Shown here one piece after another: positions 56,901 to 64,000 of a stretch of DNA of 64,000 nucleotides; position 1 is the stretch's first letter; every line of letters starts with the position of its first letter. The stretch covers positions 1 through 64,000 of the forward strand of contig JASAMV010002606.1 of the NCBI GenBank assembly GCA_030248065.1, given 5' to 3'. The notes beneath the pieces are model-generated. The model saw only the letters and a program-made list of their open reading frames with translations, ran no database searches and had not been told where the DNA came from. The DNA is from Rhynchonema sp. JSB1_4. Lineage: Eukaryota; Nematoda; Chromadorea; Monhysterida; Xyalidae. A program made the translations under genes and the position numbers.

Positions 56901-58410
56901 TGGCCGTCTGGGATTATCCGGTGAGAAAAAGAAATGGAAAAGTAGTGGAATTTTCAAGAAAAACCAAAATAATTTATTTTCCCATCCCTACCCCCAAAAG
57001 GTGTCCGACAAATTCACGAACATGTGGCGTTTCATGCAAGAGTCCGAGTTGCCGGAAACAGCTGAAGAAGGCGTCGACCGCGTATTGGCGAGCTCGAAGG
57101 ACGGCACCGGCGATGGATTTGCGTACATTGGTGCGTTTTGGCTCGATAAAAGACAAGCGGTGCATCAGGTCATCGTCAGTGAAGATGGACCTTTCATTAA
57201 GTCGTAATCTCTCACTCTTGTAAGAAAGATTATGCTATGTTCCTCCACTCACGGGAATATATACGATATCGCCAGTGCAGCGCGTTGTGAGAGCGCTGGA
57301 TTGGAGGCGTCAGTCTAGAGGGAACTTTGAGGTGCTTTGAAAAGCAACACTATGGAACAGCACCATGGCGCATCCGGTCGGTTTGACTCTTGTTATCATG
57401 CCCATCGGTGGACCGTATGCCCTGATGATTCAATCCCACGTACTCATTCGTTCGGGCACAAACACCTTAACGTAAAGTGAAGCGAATACTCAGCTCACAC
57501 GAGAAATAATGTCGTTGAATAACCTGCCTTTCTTATTCAGGCGACGCAACGGCGATCAACTACGCGTGTTTGATCGATTGTCGACTGCAACAAGTCGGAC
57601 CGGAATTCTCCCGCAAGCCGTACGCAATTGCTGTCGGCCAGAACTCGCCACTGAAGGACGCACTATCGAAAGCGTGCGCTTGCTTCGTTTGCCGCCATTC
57701 GTTTTATTAGACTTCGTTTTTTAATTATTTTGGTTTTTCTCGCAACCGATAGGCATGATAACAGGAGGGACGCCGCGCAACTGTGTGTGTAACAGGCGGT
57801 TGTCAATCGCTGATTTCGTCCCATTTTGCCGAACGGTTGTCAATAGGGCAACGGAGCGAACGGAGGGACAAGCTATCCATTCAACTTGATGAATCAGGCA
57901 AACAAATGTTTCAGCATTCTCCAACTGCTGAACGAACGTCAGCTGGAGCGTTTGCGCGAGAAATGGTGGACCAACAATCCGAACAAGGCAAAATGCGATC
58001 CGAAAGAATCCCAGAGCGAAGGAATCTCCATCAAAAATATCGGCGGCGTTTTTATTGTGATTCTAGGCGGAATTGTTCTCTCCATAATTACTCTATTGTT
58101 CGAGTATTACTACTACAAACACAAGCCGGACCAGGAGGCCAAGAAGATGGGCCAAGTTCAGCAAGTTCAGCCTATGAAGGGTATGAAGGCGGATCGAGAT
58201 CGAGATCGGGATAGGAATCGGGATTGGGATCGAGATCGGGATCGAGACCGTTACCGGTCTGATAGAAGGGGCAATGGAATGCAAAACGGGAAAGCCGGCG
58301 GGGCTTCCCCGCCTCAGCGGAATGGACGCGCCAAACGGCACTATGATGATGATTATGGGGTGGACGAGACGAGATACGGTAACTATGGATACGACGGGAG
58401 GGGTGATTGA
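44966..58410 (+). CDS. Ir25a: ionotropic receptor co-receptor IR25a
   Basis: Exons: 44966-45062, 45237-45434, 46088-46240, 46712-46855, 50029-50213, 50318-50410, 50752-50886, 54474-54590, 54703-54800, 54869-about 54925, about 54991-55108, 55180-55269, 55354-55467, 55553-55631, 55696-55846, 55906-56015, 56478-56616, 56680-56790, 56845-56920, 57001-57130, 57541-57673, 57915-58410; about 1007 residues. Met 1 opens a signal peptide ([12 protein letters not shown]). Exons 2-11 form the amino-terminal domain typical of IR25a. Ligand-binding half S1 has [11 protein letters not shown] and [14 protein letters not shown]; the channel has pore region [12 protein letters not shown] and [12 protein letters not shown]2 has [30 protein letters not shown] and GDATAINYA; the last helix is [20 protein letters not shown]. 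The Arg, Ser/Thr and Asp positions that bind glutamate in relatives appear kept. IR25a partners tuning IRs in sensory cilia for odour, taste, humidity and temperature sensing. The exon 10/11 junction is uncertain. The tail is an unusual Arg-Asp repeat. Confidence 0.93.
45534..45813. mobile_element. palindromic MITE with CCCGAAA repeats (Ir25a intron 2)
   Basis: 280 bp, with ends AGGGCTCCACCAGATAG and CTATCTGGTGGAGCCCT and arms made of CCCGAAA / TTTCGGG units around a centre of about 90 bp. It is built like the CCCGACA elements at 7516, 11690 and 27808, with a different 7-mer and different ends. No target duplication is seen. Confidence 0.85.
46257..46441. mobile_element. Tc1/mariner-like MITE, family T copy 4 (Ir25a intron 3)
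   Basis: Ends are GGCAAGCTACGCCAACACGA and its complement; TA lies two bases outside each end. It starts only 16 bp after the end of Ir25a exon 3, close enough to crowd the splice donor. Confidence 0.9.
46914..47060 (-). repeat. tRNA-like repeat (SINE-like), copy 1
   Basis: On the minus strand it carries an A box (TAGCTCAGTGG, 46954-46964) and a B box (GGCTCGAGTCC, 46918-46928) spaced as in a tRNA gene. The stems do not pair well, so this is not a functional tRNA. The adjacent 90 bp (to about 47060) is shared with copy 2. Confidence 0.7.
47089..47571. mobile_element. foldback element, twin copy 1 (Ir25a intron 4)
   Basis: About 483 bp, nearly identical to 49349-49832. The part from about 47161 to 47567 is a palindrome: CCAAAAATTCGACAGG pairs with the complement at the other end, with a centre near 47345-47385 containing TGACGTCACAAATAGTGACG. 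No coding capacity. Confidence 0.85.
47624..48273. mobile_element. hAT-like MITE, family A copy 2 (Ir25a intron 4)
   Basis: 650 bp, inverted relative to copy 1 (463-1110). Ends are CAGTGGTTAAT and GAAACCACTG. The flanks GCAGAAGG (47616-47623) and CCGGAAGG (48274-48281) agree in 6 of 8 bases. It lies against the B-box end of tRNA-like copy 2. Confidence 0.82.
48282..48407 (-). repeat. tRNA-like repeat (SINE-like), copy 2
   Basis: A box TAGCTCAGTGG (48318-48328, minus strand) and B box GGTTCGAGTCC (48281-48291). Shared with copy 1 over about 140 bp. It is interrupted at its far side by the element at 48417-49070; the repeat resumes at 49071 (TGATGTGTCGTGCTGTAGGC), and a third fragment of that part lies at about 52075-52115. 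Confidence 0.72.
48417..49070. mobile_element. hAT-like MITE ending GGCGGATCC, inserted in the tRNA-like repeat
   Basis: Ends are AGTGGCGGATCCGG and CCTGGATCCGCC. The duplicated bases TGATGTGTCG occur at 48407-48416 and 49071-49080, so the target duplication is 8-10 bp. Diverged or truncated relatives start at 51473 and near 56180 (inverted). Confidence 0.82.
49349..49832. mobile_element. foldback element, twin copy 2 (Ir25a intron 4)
   Basis: Same sequence and orientation as 47089-47571, with only a few differences (for example CTCACAGCCATAG against CACACGGACATAG near the centre-right). The right end lies about 195 bp before Ir25a exon 5. Confidence 0.85.
51473..51827. mobile_element. truncated relative of the GGCGGATCC-ended MITE (Ir25a intron 7)
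   Basis: The left end CAGTGGCGGATCCAGC and the next 120 bp follow 48419-48540. The right portion resembles the end of that element (GGTGGGCC then TGTGGTCCCC) but stops before the terminal repeat. Confidence 0.6.
51828..52962. other. middle of Ir25a intron 7
   Basis: No conserved exon is needed here, since exons 7 and 8 join in frame. A fragment of the tRNA-like repeat lies at about 52075-52115. The 97-residue open frame at 52566 has no recognised similarity. Confidence 0.45.
52963..53393. mobile_element. inverted-repeat element (Ir25a intron 7)
   Basis: GCCGTAGTTTTCCA at the left pairs with TGGAAAACTGCGGTAGG at the right; both arms continue with GAGCCC/GGGCTC. A lone similar end occurs near 60045-60060 (TGGAAAACTCAGGTAG). 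The edges are approximate. Confidence 0.65.
54215..54444. mobile_element. inverted-repeat element just before Ir25a exon 8
   Basis: TATAGCCCGTCCATCAGCTC pairs with the complement ending GACTATA; arms of about 30 bp. Its right end is 29 bp before the start of exon 8, so the acceptor region of that exon follows the element directly. Confidence 0.7.
54636..54713 (-). repeat. tRNA-like sequence antisense across the exon 9 acceptor
   Basis: On the minus strand an A box (TAGCTCAATCGGTTAG) and a B box (GGTTCGATGCC) stand at tRNA-like spacing. The acceptor arm does not close, so it is not a working tRNA. The AG acceptor and first two codons of Ir25a exon 9 (from 54703) lie in the complement of its 5' part. 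Confidence 0.6.
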
Positions 58411-59120
58411 GGTGCGCGTGTATGTGTTACGTCGCAGTCTGTCCTATATCTGATGAACGATGATGGTCGTTGTGATTAATGCACCGTTGAGGTCCTAAAA
58501 TACCACCATAGTTTGTATTATGTAATTTATTATGTAATTTTCTGTTAAGGAAACGCAAAAAGGGGCAGCCATCGATTTACCAGCTATTACCGGATAGACT
58601 GCATCCCCTCACTAATGTGAATGTCCTTATGCGTCACGCTCTCAAGCTCAGTGACCAAATTTTGGTTCCTGGACGAAAACGGTTTCTGTGTGTGCGTGGA
58701 TTGAACGAAACATGGTGGAGGAGACCTATACAGTACATCGTAAGGGACATGAACCGATTCGATGGTCGCTGAGTTTGATTCCACAGACCAACACAATGTG
58801 AATGTTTCGAATTTGGGTACCTGTGATCAATCAAACACGTCTAACCAATCTGCAGTCATTTTTTGCGCTAGTTCTCGGTTCTTCGCGTTAGTACACGATT
58901 ATCATATGACGGATTCCATTTCAGGTTCCAAAAGGACCAAACAGACTTTATGCGATGCAAAAATTGTTGCTGAGATTTCAAATTTCTGTTTTCAAATGTT
59001 TCAATTTTTGATGTTTCATCATGCGAGTTCCAAAACTGAGACTATTTTCAATTCCTACATGTTTATTTTTCTGTTTTTTTTCTGAACCAGCTACATCGCA
59101 CTATGGCACATGTATATATA
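58411..59120. other. Ir25a 3' flank
   Basis: The stretch after the stop has no perfect AATAAA in the first 200 bp. TTATTATGTAATTT near 58520 is AT-rich and could serve. No genes recognised. Confidence 0.4.
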
Positions 59121-59305
59121 GACAAACTACGCCAACACGAGCCCGATTTCGCAGCTGGCACAATTGTGAAACATTCATACGTGGCTGCTGATTTGGGAAA
59201 TGTTACACGTTAAAGAATACAAAGTGGAGCATGATGATTTTCTCTTTCAATTCGTTTTGAATACACACCACCTTCGAAATCGGGCTCGTGTTGGTGTAGT
59301 TTGCC
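59121..59305. mobile_element. Tc1/mariner-like MITE, family T copy 5
   Basis: The left end is GACAAACTACGCCAACACGA and the right end is its complement ending GTTTGCC. TA lies two bases outside each end. The interior is in the opposite orientation to copies 3 and 4. Confidence 0.9.
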
Positions 59306-60742
59306 TTTACATGTTTTAGTTCATATTGTTTTTCAATCAGTTTTTCTCTATTTTTAAAATCAACTTTGCGTTTATCAAATTCTGGTTTGAATAACTGCAT
59401 TTTATTGAGTGTTGTGTTTTTGCAAAAACCACAATTAACTGCAAATATTTTTCTTCTTCCACAAACATTGTCCTATTTGCGTTTTTTTATAAAAATGTGT
59501 CGTGGTTATATTTTCGAAAAGAGAATCACAGACTTCAAAGGATTACAACACTAAATACCTATGCACAAAATGTCTCAACGGCACCGTCAATTTAGTCGCT
59601 CTGGTGGCCTTACAAAAAGTACTAAAAAGTGGTAGTGGACAACTCGGATTATGATTGTATTATAGATCGTTAGAGCCGCCAAGCGATTTTGTGTGTGGAA
59701 CTAACATGAATGAATCGATGATCCTTGCAGTTTGATGTGATGATTCATTCATAATGATGTTTCCTTACCGATTTTCAGAGCATGAATCGGTTTTGTTAAT
59801 TGAGCATTTCAACATTTGAAAATTTTTGTGACAATTGCCACTTTCGACCAGCATGAAAGTGTTCCTGGGCGCAAAGGAAGAACTTGCACGCTGGCCGTAA
59901 TCAGGACTTCCAACAAACTTTGCAAACAAAGATTCTGTCGCTGAGACAAACACGAGCGGATTCTCGCGGAATGGATTAATTTATGGCATCAGACAAGGGG
60001 TCCGATATTTTCCTCCTTTTCGAGTGAATCCGCGGGGATTTACATGGAAAACTCAGGTAGCATGCTGAGTATATTCCGCACATTAAAGCCACACATCAAC
60101 TGTGTTTGCAAAATGCACGAATGCAGTGACGGTCTCGAGCGAAGTCTCTGCTTTGCCTCGCTTTCGTAGGCCACGCCACGGACTTCGTTTGAATGTACGA
60201 AACAAAGCATCTACACGTCTGATTTTAGCACAATAGTAACGAAGCACATACACTTGCGCAATCAATCATGTGGCTGGGAACGATTGAGTTGCACTCGTTA
60301 GAATGGACATAATCCACTTGCACATCATGGACGGACTTGTTTCGGAAACTGAGCTCCCAGACCCAGCAACTTTGGGTTTGCACACTGTATTTGAAAACTA
60401 GAACATGTTTGGGAATAACTGGAACCGCAAAGTGAAAACGAATTATATTTTCATGACGGCAAAAAGCTCACGTCCTGTTGTTTTGCGGCATCAACTCCAG
60501 ATATATATGTAGGTGTACAAAAAGGCCAGCTGGTCACTGTTTACTTGACGACCGGCATAACATTTCGTACAAGCGATATTTGCAACTATTCTGTCGTGTC
60601 CAGCACAACACATACATATGTAGTTATATTTGTGTTCGGCAGAGGCTATTGTGTCGTGAGCAGCAGACTCTGATTGGTCATCAAAATTGCAGCAATCACT
60701 CTGCCGACTGGGTTTCAATTTCGGCGGAAATCCTGCGCGATC
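59306..60742. other. intergenic region
   Basis: No gene or complete element recognised. The stretch 60480-60740 should include the upstream part of the small gene that starts at 60743. Confidence 0.4.
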
Positions 60743-61321
60743 ATGTTTTTCTCGGAAGTGTTTCTGGTGACGATCATCACAGCTGTCGCCAACGGCTTCA
60801 CGCAGGGGGACGGATCGGGACGTAAGGCGGAATAACAGATATGCTTATACTGAGCGTTCAGTCAACATTCACTGCATTTGTGTGGCATTGCTTTATTTCT
60901 TGTTTCATTGCGCAGGCTTGGCCGCCGCTGACACACTTTGTGAGGCACAAGGTCTTATCGCCAAACGCGCTGGCAACCGCTGTATCGTCAAAGTCACTGG
61001 CACGACAGGTGCGTTCATACCATTCAAATTTTCGGAAACCGGACACATACATGTACTCTGCAATTCTTTTGGGAGAAACTTTTCAACCGCGTTGCGTGAT
61101 CCGTAAAGCGCGTTATGCGTGCACTGGCTGCAGAAGTCACTTGACCGCTATAGCCAGTGCACGCATCATGCGCTTCACGGATCAGGGAACGCGTTTGAAT
61201 AGTTTCTCCCAAAAGAATTGTCGTAGTATACGTCGGTTATATTCGTTGAGTTCAGAGAATTCAATGATTTATTTATTCCACTGCTTCAGATGAGCGTTCA
61301 TGTTTGACAAGCCCTCTATGA
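60743..61321 (+). CDS. possible small secreted protein, three exons
   Basis: Tentative model: exons 60743-60821, 60916-61008 and 61290-61321, joining in frame to about 67 residues. The first exon is a good signal peptide (MFFSEVFLVTIITAVANG) with a strong donor (GTAAGG). The second reads ADTLCEAQGLIAKRAGNRC and continues with a further Lys/Val stretch. The third gives DERSCLTSPL and a stop. Three cysteines would remain after cleavage. I do not recognise the family. The third exon is the weak part: the gene could instead continue to another exon, for example the open stretch from about 61442 (DEKFRGKDRAGT). The first two exons have typical codon use and clean splice sites. Confidence 0.45.
61061..61220. 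mobile_element. 160-bp palindromic element in the small gene's intron
   Basis: CAATTCTTTTGGGAGAAACT pairs with the exact complement at the right end. The inner arms pair too (GTGATCCGTAAAGCGC region), leaving a centre of about 40 bp that itself has CACTGGCT/AGCCAGTG. Confidence 0.82.
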
Positions 61322-61714
61322 TAAAAACATCGAAATCGAAATCGAAACACAAACCACGTCCACAAGACCATCGGCTTTTGCAAGCATTTCTTAATCGAAA
61401 TTAGTCTGACAAGCCGATGGTCTTAAAATAATACCGCTAAAGACGAAAAGTTCCGTGGCAAAGACCGAGCCGGGACAGTCATGAAGCTTGATATACTCAC
61501 GTCATGCTCAAGCATAACGAACAGCGTTCGAACGGGATCCATTTTTAATCCCGGGATCGGAATCGGGATTGGAATCAAGAAAGTGTCAGCATCGGGATCG
61601 GGATTGACCAGATAGTCGATAAGCAATAGTTTTTATCATTTATGCATAAGATGCAAGTTAATGTCACAGACAACCATGAAACATGTTTATCGCACATCGA
61701 TAAACACCCGGAAC

Positions 61715-63167
61715 CAGGGTTGGAAAAAAAAATTTTTTTTAAACAAGTTTTTTTTAAAAAAAAAAATTTTTTAAAAAAAAAAATTTTTTTTTTAAAAAGT
61801 CTGAGATTCGGGGAAATTTTACCAAATTTGCCTAAAAAACGCGCAAAATCGCGAAAAATTCCAACTTTAATTGACAAGTCACTTTTGTGACTTGGTTTGC
61901 ATCACTTATCAAGGGTGTTTACGTCATTTCGGTACGATCCAACAGTCTGTGCTTGATATGGACCGATGATTGCTGCTCTGTGGTATCGGACACAACAGTT
62001 TGTGGCCGAATAAGCAAGATTCACTCATAAACCACACAGAATTGAGAATATAAGCTGCAGAAATACTTGTCGGGCAGCTGAATCAGTCGTGTATGACCGA
62101 CCTGATGGGGTATGACATCGAAGTACCATGTAGGCACATGCATACTGTGTCCCATCTCCCATGTACCAAGGGAAGGTATAATAACATCATTTGGGGTATC
62201 TTAGGTACCAAATACATGCCCCAAAGGTGATTTTGTGAAGAAAATTTTTCGACCCTTGAGAAAAAATGACAAAAAATAACCCCCAAAAAGGCCATTTTTG
62301 GACGTTTTAGAACATTTTTTTGTTCCCCCGAAAATTTTTAAAAAAAAATTTTTAAAAAAAAAAAATTTTTTTTCAAAAACCTTTTTTTTTTAAAAAAAAA
62401 TTTTTTTTTTGCCCAACCCTGCCCGGGCAGGGTTGGGCAAAAAAAAAAATTTTAAAAAACCAGGGTTGAAAAAAAATTTTTTTTATTAACGAGCTTTTTT
62501 TTAAAAAAAAATTTTTTTTTGATTTCTTTTGACGAAAATTTTTTTATTAGAAAAAGTGGTGCAAACGACGTTTCAGGATAAATGAAATCGATGCAACATA
62601 TTTTTCAAAAATTGAAAATTTTCGCCTGAGACCCAACTTGTGTGGTGACACCCGGTAGCATTGTGCAGATTCTATGGAATCCTACCAGTCTGAGGTTGAT
62701 GTTCACTAACGATGTACTCTAATGTATGGTAGCATGCCGTACAATGTATTTTAATGCATCTAATGCCGTATATCTGATATACGAGCATAAATATCGATTA
62801 CAGCCCAAATCTTGCGCGTCAGATCGACTTTGCGCGCCCGGTTTTGCACCAGACCTATGTATATACATGTGTAGTAGCATGCAGTGGTACATTATCGGTG
62901 CCACATCACTATAAAAGACCATCCCCGCGCATCCCTGTACGGATTTGGGGACAATACAGGGCGCCGCAGGCGCGATTTTGGAAAAATTGTCCCGTCCACA
63001 GAAAAAAGTGCCAATTTTTTGCCTCGAAAAAGGCCATTTTTGGACATTTCAGCCCATTTTGGGCAACTTTTTTTTATTAAAAAAAAAGCAAAATCTGAGT
63101 TTCAAAAAAAAAAATTTTTTTTTAAAAAATTTTTTTAATTAACCACTTTTTTTTTGAAACAACCCTG
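61715..63167. mobile_element. tandem pair of CAGGGTTG-ended hAT-like elements
   Basis: The whole stretch is flanked by the exact duplication CCCGGAAC (61707-61714 and 63168-63175). Inside are two end-to-end elements: 61715-62421 (CAGGGTTGGA to CCCAACCCTG) and 62461-63167 (CAGGGTTGAA to CAACCCTG). Between them lie CCCGG, a 33-bp loose end starting CAGGGTTGGGCAAA, and AAC. The second element is nearly identical to 36137-36857. Confidence 0.85.
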
Positions 63168-63246
63168 CCCGGAACAGTGCCTAAAGCCGACTGAAATCCG
63201 AGAATAGCTGACGACGGATAAGTTCAAAGATGATAATTGTAGTCGA

Positions 63247-63560
63247 TCAATGGCAAAGCCTTTGACAAAAGGACAAGCATTGCACCATGTCTGGTTTCAA
63301 GCAGTATCCTTTGTCATCAAACAAATCAGCTGCACTGGAAAAGAGCTGTTCAGAAGGCACGCTCGTAGGCGGAGCGCTTAGATATTTGGAAGCTAGACGT
63401 GCCAGTCGCGGAAACTTTGTCTCATTTGTTGACCACCATGACAACATTTCCTCGAAACTGAGTCCCGTTATTCGATGCAACTTTGGCTAAACTATCAGTT
63501 CTAGCTCGACTTGTTCGCGATTGGTGGTGCTTGCGGTTTCATCACGCTCGGAATCAGCCG
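63247..63560 (-). pseudogene. hAT transposase C-terminal fragment (broken)
   Basis: The minus-strand translation contains [20 protein letters not shown] and then [20 protein letters not shown], the hallmark of the hAT C-terminal dimerisation domain (W-W, FP-L, A-YL, P-TS-PSER-FS). It ends at TGA 63247-63249. An in-frame TAG at 63487-63489 separates it from an upstream piece (REQVELELIV), and the palindrome starting near 63570 cuts off anything further. Only the last fifth or so of a transposase remains, so it is not functional, but it shows that autonomous hAT elements have existed in this genome. Confidence 0.85.
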
Positions 63561-63569
63561 TCGAGCACC

Positions 63570-63935
63570 TCTTAGGGCGCGGCCATGCAAACGCGGGCGC
63601 GGGTCGCGGGCAGAAAAATATTCTAGTTATGTCCAAGGCCCGCCCCGCGTTTGCATGAACGCATTTGTGGGTCGCGGTTTGCGGGTCACTCGAAACATTT
63701 ATTTGGCCATTAGCCACAAAAATGCACCAATCAGCGCTGTGCTACGGCACGTCTGCGACGTTGGCTTGACGCTGATTGGTTCATTTTTGTGTGTTGCAGC
63801 CAAATAAATGTTTGAAGTGACTCGCAAACTGCGACCCGCAATTACGGCCATGCAAACGTGGGGCGGCTGTTGGACATAAAATATTTTTCTGACCCGCGAC
63901 CGGCGCCCGCGTTTGCATGGCCGCTTCCTTACAAC
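63570..63935. mobile_element. palindromic element with GC-rich ends
   Basis: Ends are TTAGGGCGCGGCCATGCAAA and, on the complement, GGAAGCGGCCATGCAAACGC. The arms pair over about 150 bp (GCGGGTCGCGG, TTGCGGGTCACTCG, AACATTTATTTGGC, CCAATCAGCG). It resembles the 20293-21148 palindrome in its first bases. It interrupts the hAT transposase remnant. Confidence 0.8.
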
Positions 63936-64000
63936 AGCTTGGCGAATTATGATTGCATTACTTTGCATGCCCTCAAAGCACCTTACTGACCAATAACATT
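63936..64000. other. window edge
   Basis: 65 bp after the last palindrome. No continuation of the transposase reading frame is evident on the minus strand. Confidence 0.4.

Overview
This window is animal nuclear DNA. It carries two long plus-strand genes with many small exons and GT-AG introns, set in dense, heavily nested non-autonomous transposons. I see no prokaryotic operons, ribosome binding sites or CRISPR arrays. The second gene is the ionotropic receptor co-receptor Ir25a, a protostome-specific lineage of glutamate-receptor-like channels, so the source is most likely an arthropod, a relative of arthropods, or another protostome invertebrate. I cannot name the species.

Layout. 1-3249: repeats and upstream flank. 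3250-43058: a complete Sbf/MTMR5-MTMR13-type gene, which I resolve into 49 phase-consistent exons totalling 6432 nt (2143 residues): DENN, SBF2, GRAM, catalytically dead myotubularin phosphatase, C1 and PH domains. 43059-44965: intergenic, with a candidate poly(A) signal. 44966-58410: a complete Ir25a gene in 22 exons (about 1007 residues): signal peptide, amino-terminal domain, split ligand-binding domain, ion channel, last transmembrane helix and an Arg/Asp-rich cytoplasmic tail. 60743-61321: a possible small secreted-protein gene. 61715-64000: hAT-type elements and a broken hAT transposase gene on the minus strand.

The introns hold most of the sequence and are built from recognisable mobile elements. 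Many have exact 8-bp target duplications, as expected of the hAT superfamily. One family of five copies has a TA target (Tc1/mariner-like), and several large palindromes end in TTAA-like sequence. Intron 1 of Sbf contains six elements nested up to three deep. The insertion order can be read from the target duplications. Intron 18 contains two palindromes of more than 2 kb each.

The two genes have no evident functional link. Sbf proteins act in Rab activation and phosphoinositide control on endosomes. Ir25a is a sensory-cilium channel subunit. Exon calls rest on my translation, on reading-frame phase and on remembered family conservation. No database search was run.
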